A stretch of DNA of 64,000 nucleotides from Thalassolituus alkanivorans. GTDB taxonomy: Bacteria; Pseudomonadota; Gammaproteobacteria; Pseudomonadales; Oceanobacteraceae. This document shows positions 32,847-42,975 of the stretch, in pieces. Location of the stretch: NCBI RefSeq assembly GCF_020447205.1, contig NZ_JAJAEL010000007.1, positions 48,363 to 112,362 on the forward strand, read 5' to 3'. Under the pieces are notes generated by a model that had not been told where the DNA came from, ran no database searches, and saw only the letters and a list, made by a program, of their open reading frames with translations. The position numbers were made by a program, and so were the translations under genes. Numbering within the stretch: position 1 is the stretch's first letter; each line of letters starts with the position of its first letter.

Positions 32847-33473
32847 ATGGCCACCCTGATACTGCTCAACAAGCCTTTTAACGTCCTCTCCCAGTTTAGT
32901 GACTCTGAGGGGCGCTGCACGCTCAAGGCGCATATTGACCTACCCGGCGCTTATCCGGCCGGCCGCCTCGATTACGACTCCGAAGGCCTGCTGCTTCTGA
33001 CTGACAACGGCCAACTGCAGGCGCGCATCGCCGACCCGCAGCACAAGATGGAAAAAACCTATTGGGTTCAGGTTGAGGGGATTCCGGATGATGCCGCTCT
33101 GCAGGCCTTGCGCAGCGGCATCACCTTAAAAGACGGGCCGACCCGCCCCGCTGGCGCCCGCATTATTGAAGAGCCGCCACTATGGCCCCGCCATCCGCCC
33201 ATCCGCCAGCGCGCCAACGACATCACCAGCTGGCTTGAGATCCGCATCCGTGAAGGCCGCAACCGTCAGGTGCGGCGCATGACTGCTCATATCGGACACC
33301 CGACCCTGCGTCTGGTACGCGCCAGTATTGGCCCCTGGTCTCTGGGTGATCTGCAGCCTGGCGAATACCGTAAAGAAACTGTACACATGCCAGCCCCGAC
33401 GCCGGGTAAATCCCGCCCGACCACACAGCAGCGTGGCAGGCGCAAAATCAGCACGGCACGTAAACCGCGCTGA
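32847..33473 (+). CDS. rluE: 23S rRNA pseudouridine synthase RluE
   Basis: RsuA-family synthase without the S4 domain, making Psi2457 in 23S rRNA. 208 aa. The catalytic Asp lies in [15 protein letters not shown]. Also visible are [15 protein letters not shown] and the family C-terminus [28 protein letters not shown]. It is the first gene of an RNA-modification operon. Confidence 0.94.
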   Translation: MATLILLNKPFNVLSQFSDSEGRCTLKAHIDLPGAYPAGRLDYDSEGLLLLTDNGQLQARIADPQHKMEKTYWVQVEGIPDDAALQALRSGITLKDGPTRPAGARIIEEPPLWPRHPPIRQRANDITSWLEIRIREGRNRQVRRMTAHIGHPTLRLVRASIGPWSLGDLQPGEYRKETVHMPAPTPGKSRPTTQQRGRRKISTARKPR

Positions 33474-33532
33474 TTTGAGCAAGCGCCCTTATTTCGGGTA
33501 AACTCCCTGCCCCTTTTTTATCAGGATGTCTC

Positions 33533-33982
33533 ATGTCTGAGCGCTGGACTCCACATGCCACCGTTGCCACCATCGTCGAACACGAAGGCCGCTTCCTTAT
33601 GGTTGAAGAAATCAGCCTCGGCCAGCAGGTAATCAATCAGCCAGCCGGACATATAGAAGAAGGCGAAACCGTTATCGACGCGGCACGGCGCGAGACCCTG
33701 GAAGAAACCGGCTGGCTGGTGGAGCCTGAAGGCCTGGTTGGCCTGTACACCTACACCGCCCCGGCCAATCAGGTGACCTACCACCGCTACTGCCTGTTCG
33801 CCCGGGCGCTGCATGCGGTAGAAGGCGCCGTGCTCGATGATGGCATTATTGGCCCGCGCTGGCTGAGCATTGATGAACTGCGCACAAGCACACAGCTGCG
33901 CAGCCCGATGGTTCTGACCTGTATTGAGGATTATCTCGCCGGGAAGCGTTACCCTCTGGACGTTATTGTAGAGCACCCTTAA
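33533..33982 (+). CDS. nudJ: Nudix hydrolase NudJ
   Basis: 149 aa. The Nudix box is complete (G-x5-E-x7-REUxEExGU; Glu residues in [11 protein letters not shown]). E. coli NudJ hydrolyses nucleoside tri- and diphosphates and HMP-PP. It sits 2 bp before mnmA, its usual partner. Confidence 0.94.
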   Translation: MSERWTPHATVATIVEHEGRFLMVEEISLGQQVINQPAGHIEEGETVIDAARRETLEETGWLVEPEGLVGLYTYTAPANQVTYHRYCLFARALHAVEGAVLDDGIIGPRWLSIDELRTSTQLRSPMVLTCIEDYLAGKRYPLDVIVEHP

Positions 33983-33984
33983 TC

Positions 33985-35082
33985 ATGAAAACGCCTTCTG
34001 AAACCAAAGTCATTGTCGGCATGTCCGGCGGCGTCGACTCCTCTGTTTCCGCTTACCTTCTGCTTGAGCAGGGCTATCAGGTCGAAGGCCTGTTCATGAA
34101 GAACTGGGACGAAGACGACGGCACAGAATACTGCACCGCCAAAGAAGATCTGGCCGATGCCCAGCAGGTGTGTGACACCCTGGGTATTAAGCTGCATCAG
34201 GCCAACTTTGCTGCCGAATACTGGGACAATGTGTTCGAGTATTTCCTCAACGAATACAAAGCCGGCCGTACGCCCAATCCGGATATCCTCTGTAACCGTG
34301 AAATCAAGTTCAAAGCCTTCCTTGATTACGCCAAGGTGCTGGGTGCCGATCTGATCGCCACCGGACACTATGTGCGCCGCCTCGATAAAGACGGCCACAC
34401 CTATCTGCTCAAAGGACTCGATGGCAATAAAGATCAGAGCTACTTCCTGCATGCCGTCGGTGAAGCCGAAATCCGCCAGACCCTGTTTCCGGTTGGTGAA
34501 CTGGAAAAACCGGAAGTGCGCCGTATCGCCGAAGAACAGGGGCTGATCACCGCAGGTAAAAAAGACTCCACCGGCATCTGCTTTATCGGTGAGCGCCGTT
34601 TCAGCGATTTTCTTAAGCAATATCTGCCGGCCCAGCCCGGCCGCATTGAGACCGACAAAGGTGAAGACATCGGTGTCCACCAGGGCTTGATGTACCACAC
34701 CTTAGGTCAGCGTCAGGGGCTCGGCATCGGTGGTTTGGCCGGCTATCCGGATGAACCCTGGTTTGTTGCCGGCAAAGATCTGGAGCGGAACGTTCTGATC
34801 GCCGTTCAGGGCAAGAATCACCCATTACTGTTCAAAGACTGGCTGACCACCGAACAGGTTTTCTGGGTTAATGGCGAACCTGAACTGCCACTGCGCTGCA
34901 GCGCCAAAGTGCGCTACCGTCAGGATGATCAGGCCTGCCTGATCGAACGTGATGGCAACCAGTACCGCATTACCTTTGATCAGCCACAGCGGGCTATTAC
35001 TCCCGGCCAGTCGGTGGTGTTTTATGTTGACGAAACCTGCCTCGGTGGCGGGGTTATTGAACAGACCGGTGATAACGAATGA
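33985..35082 (+). CDS. mnmA: tRNA-specific 2-thiouridylase MnmA
   Basis: Forms s2U34 in Glu, Gln and Lys tRNAs using ATP and sulfur delivered by the TusA-BCD-E relay (tusDCBE at 13530). 365 aa. PP-loop [12 protein letters not shown]. Catalytic cysteines lie in [11 protein letters not shown] and [10 protein letters not shown]. The stop overlaps the hflD start (ATGA). Confidence 0.98.
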   Translation: MKTPSETKVIVGMSGGVDSSVSAYLLLEQGYQVEGLFMKNWDEDDGTEYCTAKEDLADAQQVCDTLGIKLHQANFAAEYWDNVFEYFLNEYKAGRTPNPDILCNREIKFKAFLDYAKVLGADLIATGHYVRRLDKDGHTYLLKGLDGNKDQSYFLHAVGEAEIRQTLFPVGELEKPEVRRIAEEQGLITAGKKDSTGICFIGERRFSDFLKQYLPAQPGRIETDKGEDIGVHQGLMYHTLGQRQGLGIGGLAGYPDEPWFVAGKDLERNVLIAVQGKNHPLLFKDWLTTEQVFWVNGEPELPLRCSAKVRYRQDDQACLIERDGNQYRITFDQPQRAITPGQSVVFYVDETCLGGGVIEQTGDNE

Positions 35083-35729
35083 TGCTTTCCCGCAATGAAG
35101 AGCAAGCCATTGCCCTGGCTGCCGTGGTACAGGCTGCGGTGCTGGTTGAACAGTTAGCCCGGACCGGGGACATCCCTGCCGACTCATCCGAGCCATTGTT
35201 ACGCGCCCTGTTTATTCAGTCACCGCAGCATTTCAGCGATGTTTACGGCAACCCTCATACCAGCCTGAACGTCGGCCTGAACCACTTGGGTACCATGCTC
35301 AATCGTTCAATGCAGGGCGTCAGCCCTGACGTTACCCGCTACGCCCTGAGCCTGTTGCACCTGGAGCGCAAGCTGCGTCAGAAACCAGCGATGATGGCCG
35401 CGCTGGGCGATGGCATCCAGAGTGCCTCGCGTCAGGCTGATCATTTTTCTGTCGGACATGAAAACACCGTCGCTGCACTGGCAGGCCTGTATAAGCAGAC
35501 ACTGAGCAATCTCAGCTTCCGCATTCACGTCACCGGCAACCCGACACACCTGCAGAATGCCCACACTGCCAACCGCGTACGTGCGCTGCTGCTGGCTGGT
35601 ATCCGCGGCGCCATTCTCTGGCGTCAGGTTGGCGGCAAACGCTGGCATCTGCTGATAAACCGCAGCCGCTACCTGAAAGCCTGCACCACCCTGCTGCAAA
35701 ACCCTGCGGATAACGATCGCCAGCCATGA
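35079..35729 (+). CDS. hflD: High-frequency lysogenisation protein HflD homologue
   Basis: 216 aa, all-helical, membrane-peripheral. Conserved positions include [19 protein letters not shown] and [25 protein letters not shown]. The E. coli protein was found through its effect on lambda CII; its normal role is unclear. Placement between mnmA and the next gene is conserved in gammaproteobacteria. It overlaps both neighbours by 4 bp. Confidence 0.95.
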   Translation: MMLSRNEEQAIALAAVVQAAVLVEQLARTGDIPADSSEPLLRALFIQSPQHFSDVYGNPHTSLNVGLNHLGTMLNRSMQGVSPDVTRYALSLLHLERKLRQKPAMMAALGDGIQSASRQADHFSVGHENTVAALAGLYKQTLSNLSFRIHVTGNPTHLQNAHTANRVRALLLAGIRGAILWRQVGGKRWHLLINRSRYLKACTTLLQNPADNDRQP

Positions 35730-36721
35730 CCAGAAAACACATCGACCGAACCTTTACCACCGCTCCGATGATGGAGTGGTCTGACCGCCATTGCCGCTAT
35801 TTCTGGCGCCAGCTGACACGTCATGCCGTGCTCTATACCGAAATGGTCACAACCGGCGCCCTGATTCACGGCAACCGTGAACGCTTCCTTGAATACAACG
35901 AGCTTGAGCATCCTGTCGCTCTGCAGCTGGGTGGCAGCAATCCGGAGGCGCTGGGCCAGTGCGCGCGCTTTGCCGAAGAATGGGGCTATGACGAAGTTAA
36001 CCTGAACGTGGGCTGTCCCAGCGACCGGGTGCAGAACAATATGATCGGCGCCTGCCTGATGGCTCACCCGCAGCTGGTGGCCGACTGCGTTAAGGCCATG
36101 AAAGACTCAACCAGTATTGATGTCACCGTCAAACACCGTATCGGCATCGATGATCAGGACAGCTATGAACAGCTGCGTGATTTTGTCGGCACCGTCGCCG
36201 ATGCAGGCTGTGAGACCTTTATTGTGCACGCGCGCAAAGCCATTCTGCAGGGCCTGTCGCCGAAGGAAAACCGCGAAATTCCACCGCTGCAATACGACAC
36301 AGTATTCCGCCTGAAACAGGAGTTTCCGCAGCTGGAGATTTTGATCAACGGCGGCATCACCACCCACGAGCAGATTGCAGAGCTGATGCCCCATGTTGAT
36401 GGCGTGATGCTTGGTCGCGAGGCGTACCATAACCCGTCGGTTCTGGCCGAAGTGGATCAGCGTTATTACTCCGCGACCTCAGAACACAGCGAAAGCCCGG
36501 CTGCCATCGACAAGGCCGCCATCGTACGCAGCCTCTACCCTTATATCGAACAGCAGCTGAGTAAAGGTGCCACCCTGCACCATATCAGCCGCCATACCCT
36601 GGGGCTGTTCAATGGTCAGCCTGGCGCGCGCCTGTACCGTCGCCATCTGAGCGAGCAGGCACCGAAGCGTACTTCCGGTGTTGAAGTGCTTGAACAGGCA
36701 TTGGCGCTGATGGGTTATTAA
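35726..36721 (+). CDS. dusA: tRNA-dihydrouridine(20/20a) synthase DusA
   Basis: FMN- and NADPH-dependent reductase of U20/U20a in tRNA. 331 aa. TAPMMEWSDRHCRYFWR at the N-terminus is DusA-specific; the catalytic Cys lies in LNVGCPSDRVQ; FMN contacts in KHRIGID, FIVHARKA and INGGI are present. ATGA overlap with hflD. Confidence 0.97.
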   Translation: MTRKHIDRTFTTAPMMEWSDRHCRYFWRQLTRHAVLYTEMVTTGALIHGNRERFLEYNELEHPVALQLGGSNPEALGQCARFAEEWGYDEVNLNVGCPSDRVQNNMIGACLMAHPQLVADCVKAMKDSTSIDVTVKHRIGIDDQDSYEQLRDFVGTVADAGCETFIVHARKAILQGLSPKENREIPPLQYDTVFRLKQEFPQLEILINGGITTHEQIAELMPHVDGVMLGREAYHNPSVLAEVDQRYYSATSEHSESPAAIDKAAIVRSLYPYIEQQLSKGATLHHISRHTLGLFNGQPGARLYRRHLSEQAPKRTSGVEVLEQALALMGY

Positions 36722-36765
36722 TCCTCAGCGCCAATTACGGTTGCCGGCGGCCGGATTTTGACGGC

Positions 36766-37104
36766 TTACTTAGCCGCCTTTGCTTTCTTATCCATTTCCG
36801 CTTTCAGGCGTAGCGCATCGCCCAGACCGCCGACATTAGTGACCTGGGTGTAGCCGAGCTCCAGCAGCGCATCGCGGGCAATGCCTGCCCGGCGGCCGGA
36901 CTTACAGTACAGGTAGATATCGGCGTCTTTTTCCAGCTTCAGTTTGCCAATCTGCTCCGCCATCTGCTGGTGAGGAATATGATGGGCAACACCAACATGC
37001 CCGGCATTGAATTCATCGGCGGTGCGCACATCAATCCAGACCGGCTCACCGGCCAGAGCAACCACACTGATCAGCCATAACGCAATGCTGCTGAAAACTT
37101 TCAT
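36766..37104 (-). CDS. Periplasmic rhodanese-like protein (PspE type)
   Basis: About 112 aa starting at ATG 37104, which follows GGGGATGG; an earlier in-frame start at 37182 is less likely because it would add 26 residues before the signal peptide. The signal is MKVFSSIALWLISVVALA. It has a single rhodanese domain with DVRTADEFNAGHVGVAHHIP and active-site Cys in YCKSGRRAGIA. Probable sulfane-sulfur transferase. Monocistronic, convergent with dusA. Confidence 0.88.
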   Translation of the reverse strand: MKVFSSIALWLISVVALAGEPVWIDVRTADEFNAGHVGVAHHIPHQQMAEQIGKLKLEKDADIYLYCKSGRRAGIARDALLELGYTQVTNVGGLGDALRLKAEMDKKAKAAK

Positions 37105-37269
37105 AATCCATCCCCAAGTGTTTGTATTGAAATGCTTTTTTAACAGAGAAAGGCAAGGGCCGCATTGACCTTGTACCGTCATTGCGACACTCTACTCAGT
37201 ATCCGATCAAACTTCAGCATAGCCCGCCACAGCAAGGCCCTGCTGCCGCAAATAAGGTTTTGGAACCCC

Positions 37270-38220
37270 ATGAGCAAACTGGACGCCCTGAGAGCCATGA
37301 CCGTTGTCGTTGCCGACACCGGTGATATCGACGCCATCCGCCAGCACAAACCGCAGGATGCCACCACCAACCCGTCACTGATTCTGAAAGCGGCTGAACT
37401 GCCGGCCTACCAGGATCTCATCCGTCACTCACTGCAGTGGGCGCAAGGCATCCATAACAGCGACAGCCTGATTGTGAACGCCTGTGACAAAATCGCCGTG
37501 GCGATTGGTTGCGAAATTCTGAACATCATCCCCGGCCTGATCTCCACCGAGGTCGACGCCCGTTTATCCTTTGATACCGCCGCAACCGTTGCCAAAGCAC
37601 GCAAGCTGATTCAGATGTACGCCGATGCCGGCATTGGCCGCGAACGCATTCTGATCAAAATCGCTTCCACCTGGGAAGGCATTCAGGCCGCGCGCATACT
37701 TGAGCAGGAAGGCATTCACTGTAACCTGACCCTGCTGTTCAACTTCAGCCAGGCCGTAGCCTGCGCCGAAGCCGGGGCAACGCTTATTTCTCCGTTTGTC
37801 GGCCGTATTCTCGACTGGTACAAAGCCAGCAAGCCGGACGCCGATTACAGCGGCAAAGCCGATCCGGGTGTTATTTCAGTCAGCCAGATTTACAACCATT
37901 ACAAAGCTCACGGCTACAAGACGGTGGTAATGGGTGCCAGCTTCCGCAACACCGGCGAAGTGGAAGCACTGGCCGGTTGCGACAAGCTGACCATCAGCCC
38001 GGAGCTTCTGGCCCAGCTCAGCAGCTCTGCTGGCGATCTGCCGCAACAGCTGAACCCGGCGCAAGCCCACTCTGAAATCGCCAAACACAGCGTCAGCGAA
38101 GCGCAGTTCCGCTGGGCGATGAATGAAGATGCCATGGCCACCGAAAAACTGGCCGACGGCATCCGCCGCTTTGCCGCGGATCAGCAATTACTTGAACAAC
38201 GCCTGAGTCAGTTACTGTGA
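37270..38220 (+). CDS. talB: Transaldolase
   Basis: Pentose-phosphate enzyme linking sedoheptulose-7-P and glyceraldehyde-3-P to erythrose-4-P and fructose-6-P. 316 aa from ATG 37270 ([19 protein letters not shown]), the family start; the frame is open upstream to 37165 but that extension is not conserved. The Schiff-base Lys is in [13 protein letters not shown]. It is the first gene of talB-terB-like-tus-like, all overlapping by 4 bp. Confidence 0.96.
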   Translation: MSKLDALRAMTVVVADTGDIDAIRQHKPQDATTNPSLILKAAELPAYQDLIRHSLQWAQGIHNSDSLIVNACDKIAVAIGCEILNIIPGLISTEVDARLSFDTAATVAKARKLIQMYADAGIGRERILIKIASTWEGIQAARILEQEGIHCNLTLLFNFSQAVACAEAGATLISPFVGRILDWYKASKPDADYSGKADPGVISVSQIYNHYKAHGYKTVVMGASFRNTGEVEALAGCDKLTISPELLAQLSSSAGDLPQQLNPAQAHSEIAKHSVSEAQFRWAMNEDAMATEKLADGIRRFAADQQLLEQRLSQLL

Positions 38221-38654
38221 TTGAACGCCTGCTGAGCCTGTTTCGTGACGAACAAAAGCGTCCGGAACCCCACCACATCAATCTGGCCTGTGCAGCGCTG
38301 CTGGCCGAAGTCATGCGCGCTGATCACAGCATCGATGCAGAGGAAGAACAGGCACTGACTTTGGTGCTGAAAAACCTGTTTAACCTGAGCAGCAGCGAGT
38401 GCAGCGAACTGCTGCAGGATGCTCTGCAGCGGGTGGAAATATCCAGCGATCTGTTTCAGTTTACTGCGGTCATCAATCAGCAACTGGATGCCGCGGCCAA
38501 GTTCCGGCTGATGACCGGGCTGTGGCAGGTTGCCTACAGCAGCAACGGGCTGGATAAATACGAAGAGCACATTATCCGCCGCATCGCAGAACTGCTGTAC
38601 GTTCCTCACAGCGAGTTTATCCGTGCCAAACTGGAAGCCCGAGATTCTCAGTGA
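38217..38654 (+). CDS. TerB-like (tellurite-resistance/DjlA N-terminal fold) protein
   Basis: 145 aa, all-helical, GTG start overlapping the talB stop (GTGA). The TerB metal-binding style repeat is visible: [23 protein letters not shown] and, in the second half, [26 protein letters not shown]. Family members are implicated in stress responses, but function is mostly unknown. The name TerB has nothing to do with replication Ter sites, although the next gene is a Tus homologue. Confidence 0.85.
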   Translation: MIERLLSLFRDEQKRPEPHHINLACAALLAEVMRADHSIDAEEEQALTLVLKNLFNLSSSECSELLQDALQRVEISSDLFQFTAVINQQLDAAAKFRLMTGLWQVAYSSNGLDKYEEHIIRRIAELLYVPHSEFIRAKLEARDSQ

Positions 38655-39508
38655 TCAGCGATCTGACCAGCGAATTTGATGCCCTGGTGGCTGCATTACA
38701 GACACTGCGCCAGCAATTACAGGACGCCCGCCCCACTCTCTGGATTCCGCTTAATCCCGGCGAGCAGAAAGCAACCAGCCAGCTGCAGTTTCTGACCGAT
38801 ATTATCTGTGACCTGTGGTATCGCGATGGTCAGGATGGCCGCGAAACCCGCAGCCGCCACGGCTTAGTCATGGCCAATGCAGAAATTGCAGAACAAATCC
38901 GGGCCATCAATCTGCAGAAAGACCGTTTCCGCAAAGCCGTGCAGCAGGTGCGTCAGGAATTGGACAATAATGACTGGCTGGAACATTACAGCCAGCTTGG
39001 CCAGCGCCACGATTCTCTGCGTGAATCCCTGACCTTTGCCGGCCTTAAACGCATCCATTTAAAACAGTGTTTCCGTCATATTCCGCTGCTTGAACATTGC
39101 CCGCAAAAAGTCGGCTTCAGCTGGTACGTCAACGGCCGCAGCATTAAAAAAATCAGTGTTCAGCAGGCGCAGGAAAAACTGCTGGAGCTGGGAGAAGAAA
39201 AAACACATATCCAGGTGCAGCTGAATAAACTGGCGCAGTTACCGGCTCACCTGCAACTGGCACAGATACAAACCCTGGCACCCGTGGTGCGGGCTAATCT
39301 GGTATTTAAACCTGAGTCAGGCCTGAGCAAAAAAGCCATGAATCTGGCGCTGCCATTATTTATCACAGGCTCCGACGCACAACTGCCGGCGTTTAACGAA
39401 ATACCACCCGAACCACCAAGCGGACGCACCCGCCAGCAACGTGGTGATCAGAAAATCAGCGACGAAGCATTTTTGCCCAGCCTGCGCATTCATACTTATC
39501 AGGCATAA
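38651..39508 (+). CDS. Replication-terminus-binding protein, Tus family
   Basis: 285 aa (E. coli Tus is 309). From memory of the E. coli sequence, several blocks line up: IRAIN..K..F...V (residues 83-100) with IQHINKLKTTFEHIV; VGFSWYVNGRSIKKI (154-168) with LRFGWANKHIIKNL; LAQLPAHLQL (194-203) with IAALPQNAKL; and the tail LPSLRIHTYQA with IPRLHLYVAD. Tus blocks DnaB at one face of Ter sites. Residues matching the lock pocket (Phe140, His144) are not obvious (Ser-rich here), while Gly131 fits Gly149. GTG start overlaps the upstream gene (GTGA). Unrelated to tusDCBE. Confidence 0.78.
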   Translation: MISDLTSEFDALVAALQTLRQQLQDARPTLWIPLNPGEQKATSQLQFLTDIICDLWYRDGQDGRETRSRHGLVMANAEIAEQIRAINLQKDRFRKAVQQVRQELDNNDWLEHYSQLGQRHDSLRESLTFAGLKRIHLKQCFRHIPLLEHCPQKVGFSWYVNGRSIKKISVQQAQEKLLELGEEKTHIQVQLNKLAQLPAHLQLAQIQTLAPVVRANLVFKPESGLSKKAMNLALPLFITGSDAQLPAFNEIPPEPPSGRTRQQRGDQKISDEAFLPSLRIHTYQA

Positions 39509-39526
39509 AACCCGGGCAATAAAAAC

Positions 39527-39568
39527 AGAGCAATAAAAAAGCCGCAAAAGCGGCTTTTTTATTGCTCT
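39527..39568. terminator. Strong bidirectional terminator after the talB operon
   Basis: A perfect 19-bp stem (AGAGCAATAAAAAAGCCGC, loop AAAA, complementary arm) with U-runs on both strands separates the Tus-family gene from convergent sthA. Confidence 0.92.
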
Positions 39569-39586
39569 GAACATGCATCTGAACAC

Positions 39587-40978
39587 TTACAGGCGGTTCA
39601 AACCATTCAGTGCGGCAACCCGATAAGCTTCTGCCATGGTCGGATAGTTAAAGGTGGTGTTCACAAAATATTTCAGTGAATTCCCTTCGCCCTTCTGACT
39701 CATAATTGCCTGACCGATGTGCACAATTTCAGCCGCCTGGTCACCAAAGCAATGAATGCCAAGAATTTCCAGCGTCTGGCGATGGAATAATATTTTCAGC
39801 ATACCAACGCCTTCGGCGGTGATTTGTGCGCGGGCCAGATTTTTGAAGAAGGCCTGCCCTACCTCGTACGGAATTTTTTCTTCCGTCAGCTGACGCTCAG
39901 TTTTACCAACCGAGCTGATTTCCGGAATGGTATAAATCCCGGTTGGAACCGAATCGACAAAACGGAAATCTTCCGGTGAAGCAATAATGGCTGCCGCTGC
40001 ACGCCCCTGATCGTAGGCTGCAGAAGCCAGCGATGGCCAGCCAATCACATCACCTACCGCATAGACATTGGAAATGGCCGTGCGGTATTCATGATCGACA
40101 TCGATCTGACCGCGCCCATTTGGTTTCAGGCCAATATTTTCCAGCCCAAGACCTTTGGTATTACCGCTGCGCCCTGCCGCCCAGAGGAAGGCATCCGCTT
40201 TTACTTTTTTGCCAGACGCCATCACCATCGTCACATAACGCTCATTGCCTTCGACTGAATCGAATTGCTCGTTGTGACGGATTAATGCACCTTTATCACG
40301 CAGGTGATAACTGAGGGCATCTGAAATTTCATCATCAAGGAAATTCAGCAGACGATCACCCGGGTGAATTAAGTCTACCTTTACGCCCAGACCGGAAAAA
40401 ATAGAGGCATATTCACAGCCAATAACCCCGGCGCCATAAATAATAATGGTGCGCGGCGTGTGCTCCAGCTGCAGGATGGTGTCTGAGTCGTAAATACGCG
40501 GGTGGGTAAAATCAATATTGTCCGGACGCCATGGGCTGGAACCGGTGGCAATAACAATTTCCTGCGCATGCAAGCGGGTATTGCTCATGCTGCCATGGTA
40601 AACATCAATGGTATTGGCATCGGCAAATTTTGCGTTACCGGTGTACACGCTGATGCGGTTGCGCCCGTAAAATTCAGTGCGCAGCTTTACCTGTTTGGCA
40701 ATTACACGCTCAGCATTTTTTAATACCCGCGGGAAAGAAAACCAGCGCGGCTCGCCAATCTCCCGGAACATCGGATTGGTGTTGAACTGAATGATTTGTT
40801 TAACAGCATGACGCAACGCTTTTGAAGGAATTGTGCCCCAGTGGGTACAGTTTCCGCCGACCATGCTTTTATCCTCGACGACCGCCACCTTTTTGCCTTT
40901 TTTGGCGGCGTTCATTGCGGCACCTTCCCCGGCGGGGCCTGCACCTATAACAACGACGTCGTAGTGATAATCTGCCAT
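39587..40978 (-). CDS. sthA: Soluble pyridine nucleotide transhydrogenase
   Basis: FAD enzyme that re-oxidises NADPH with NAD+, fitting a cell that makes NADPH by the IDH at 30348. 463 aa. FAD motif [18 protein letters not shown], then [16 protein letters not shown] with a single Cys, i.e. the disulfide of lipoamide dehydrogenases is missing, as in SthA. NAD motif [20 protein letters not shown]. Confidence 0.97.
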   Translation of the reverse strand: MADYHYDVVVIGAGPAGEGAAMNAAKKGKKVAVVEDKSMVGGNCTHWGTIPSKALRHAVKQIIQFNTNPMFREIGEPRWFSFPRVLKNAERVIAKQVKLRTEFYGRNRISVYTGNAKFADANTIDVYHGSMSNTRLHAQEIVIATGSSPWRPDNIDFTHPRIYDSDTILQLEHTPRTIIIYGAGVIGCEYASIFSGLGVKVDLIHPGDRLLNFLDDEISDALSYHLRDKGALIRHNEQFDSVEGNERYVTMVMASGKKVKADAFLWAAGRSGNTKGLGLENIGLKPNGRGQIDVDHEYRTAISNVYAVGDVIGWPSLASAAYDQGRAAAAIIASPEDFRFVDSVPTGIYTIPEISSVGKTERQLTEEKIPYEVGQAFFKNLARAQITAEGVGMLKILFHRQTLEILGIHCFGDQAAEIVHIGQAIMSQKGEGNSLKYFVNTTFNYPTMAEAYRVAALNGLNRL

Positions 40979-41115
40979 GCCTGTTTACTCCATCATTCCG
41001 TCGGATTTCCGCAGAATAGACTGCGGTTTAAAGTGTGCGACAGGCCGTATGTTGAGGCCTGCCGCAGCTATCATAGACAGCTGTTATTGTAGGTGAAAAT
41101 ACCTATTCCGCATGA

Positions 41116-41349
41116 TTAGCGCTTAGTCGCATCATAGAAATCTGCGCCAGACGACTGCTCAGCAGCCTCTTTGCTTTCTTTTTCGCATTTATTTTTGTCG
41201 CCACCGCAAACATCACAGGCGCCATCCATACCGATGGCGCTCATGCCGCCACAGGAACCACTGATTGGCTTACGGCCAACTAATACACCAATGGCCATTG
41301 CCGCAACGATCAGCAGCATAACGGCGAACGCAACCAACATTGTTAACAT
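41116..41349 (-). CDS. nqrM: Na+-NQR maturation protein NqrM
   Basis: 77 aa. One N-terminal membrane helix (MLVAFAVMLLIVAAMAIGVLVG) and four cysteines (SCGGMSAIGMDGACDVCGGDKNKC), the family pattern proposed to deliver iron to the NqrDE site. It is 17 bp after apbE. Unlike many relatives, no nqrABCDEF genes lie just upstream. Confidence 0.92.
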   Translation of the reverse strand: MLTMLVAFAVMLLIVAAMAIGVLVGRKPISGSCGGMSAIGMDGACDVCGGDKNKCEKESKEAAEQSSGADFYDATKR

Positions 41350-41366
41350 AATCAGATCCTCGTAAG

Positions 41367-42404
41367 TCAGTGTTCAACTGACTGATAATGTGGAAACAGC
41401 TGACGAAAACGACTGGAAGCCAGTTCATAAAAGCCATCATCAGCGCGCACAATCATAAAAACAGCCAGTTGCTCCTGCTCGGCCAGTTGCATGCCGACAT
41501 CCGGGCCTGCAACATTTAAAGCGGTTGCCCAGCCATCCGCCATACCGGCTGATTCATGGACAACGGTTACCGAAGCCAGACGATGAACAATCGGGCGACC
41601 GGTAAAAGGATTGATGGTGTGAGAATAGCGCACACCATTTTCTTCAAAATAATTGCGGTAATCACCGGACGTTGCGACCGCCATCTCACCAGGCTCAATC
41701 ACCAGTTCTATGCCGCGAACATCGGGCATACTACCCGGACGCTCTACCGCAATGCGCCAGAGAGAACCATCCGGCTTCACACCAGAGGTATGCACCTCAC
41801 CACCCACTTCAACCATAAAACGTGAGATGCCCTGAGTACGCAAAAGATCCGCCAGTTCGTCTACCGCCCAGCCTTTGGCAATAGCTGACAAGTCGATATA
41901 CAGAGGCTTTTGCAGCCTTACCGCTGATGTCGCGGCATTCAGCTCAATGGCTTCCGGCCCGGTCTGCGCCAGCGCCGCAGCGATAGCAGCATCCGAAGGC
42001 ACCTCATCAGTGGCCGGAGTCGGGCCAAATCCCCAGAGATTCACCAATGGGCCAACGGTAACATCAAATAGTCCACGACTTTTCGTATGAATTTCCGCAG
42101 CGTCAGTGAGGACTGCAAAGAGGTCTTCAGATAATACTGTCCAGCCGCCGTCAGACACAGGCAAACGCCCCTGATTCAGCTTAGATAATTCGGAGTTCGG
42201 GTCGTAAGTTGACATGCTGCGGTTAATATCAGCCAGGCGTTGATCGATCTGCGCCTGAATACCGGCTGCAGCGTTCTGGTCCTGCCCGACCCAGAGAATA
42301 TGATAGGACGTCCCCATGGTCGGTCCACTGATACGGATGACGTCATCCGCTGGTTGAGAACACCCGGCCAGAAACACCAAAAGCAAAACAACAAAAATAC
42401 GCAT
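41367..42404 (-). CDS. apbE: FAD:protein FMN transferase ApbE (lipoprotein)
   Basis: Attaches FMN to Thr of NqrB/NqrC and related flavoproteins in the periplasm. About 345 aa from ATG 42404, preceded by GGGA and starting a lipoprotein signal MRIFVVLLLVFLAGC (lipobox LAGC). Open sequence further upstream to 42518 is not part of the protein. Catalytic landmarks: GPTMGTSYHILW, DLSAIAKGWAVD, VEVGGEVHTSG and SHTINPFTGRPI. Operon with nqrM. Confidence 0.95.
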   Translation of the reverse strand: MRIFVVLLLVFLAGCSQPADDVIRISGPTMGTSYHILWVGQDQNAAAGIQAQIDQRLADINRSMSTYDPNSELSKLNQGRLPVSDGGWTVLSEDLFAVLTDAAEIHTKSRGLFDVTVGPLVNLWGFGPTPATDEVPSDAAIAAALAQTGPEAIELNAATSAVRLQKPLYIDLSAIAKGWAVDELADLLRTQGISRFMVEVGGEVHTSGVKPDGSLWRIAVERPGSMPDVRGIELVIEPGEMAVATSGDYRNYFEENGVRYSHTINPFTGRPIVHRLASVTVVHESAGMADGWATALNVAGPDVGMQLAEQEQLAVFMIVRADDGFYELASSRFRQLFPHYQSVEH

Positions 42405-42621
42405 AACAGTTCCCATAAAGGCTGGCCGCAGTATACCTATTGTTGCCGTGGCTTGCATGACACCCGAATGGAAAATACCTTTCTCAGCGGCAGCCAGCCA
42501 ACCGGCAACTAATAACAAAACAGAATATCCATAGAAATAATCATTACACAGGATGACTACATAATTATATTCTCAGTGCAGCAGTTGATTTAAAATCCGC
42601 GTACATACCGGAGAGAGCTAT

Positions 42622-42960
42622 ATGCAAGAAGTAATGTCTGATGAAATGCTGGAACTGATCGCCCAGCGCTTCCGACTGCTGTCGGACCCAATGCGCCTGC
42701 GAATCCTGCACCAGCTGCAGGGGGGAGAAAAATCCGTCAGCGAGCTGGTTGAGGCGACCGGTGCGTCACAACCTAATGTATCCAAGCACCTTTCAACTCT
42801 CCGTACCCACGGCCTGGTTCGCCGTCGCCAGGAAGGCAATATGGCTTACTTCAGTATCGGGGCACCGTTCATTTTTGATGTGTGCAATACCGTCTGCGAC
42901 AGCATGAAAAGTGAATGGGAGCAGCGTAACTCCCTGCTTGGCCAGTTCAATAACGCCTGA
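42622..42960 (+). CDS. ArsR/SmtB-family regulator
   Basis: 112 aa winged-helix repressor type (LSDPMRLRILHQLQGGEKSVSELVEATGASQPNVSKHLSTL in the HTH region). The alpha3 ELCVCDL metal site of ArsR is replaced by SELVEAT. Two cysteines near the C-terminus (DVCNTVCDS) could form a thiol or metal sensor (inference). GGAGAGAG precedes the ATG. It is divergent from apbE-nqrM across about 200 bp, so apbE is a possible target. Confidence 0.9.
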   Translation: MQEVMSDEMLELIAQRFRLLSDPMRLRILHQLQGGEKSVSELVEATGASQPNVSKHLSTLRTHGLVRRRQEGNMAYFSIGAPFIFDVCNTVCDSMKSEWEQRNSLLGQFNNA

Positions 42961-42975
42961 AACCACCTGTCAGGC
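42955..42975. terminator. Hairpin containing both convergent stop codons
   Basis: GCCTGA (42955-42960) and TCAGGC (42970-42975) form a stem in the 9-bp gap. Each arm contains the stop codon of one gene (arsR-type rightward, DUF4062 leftward). No U-tract. Confidence 0.35.

Noticed and set aside
37165-37269. N-terminal extension of transaldolase
   Set aside because: Not protein-like or conserved, and the family start is at 37270.
38217-38654. TerB gene read as a replication Ter partner of the Tus homologue
   Set aside because: TerB here is the tellurite-resistance-type fold; the name match with TerB termination site is coincidental.
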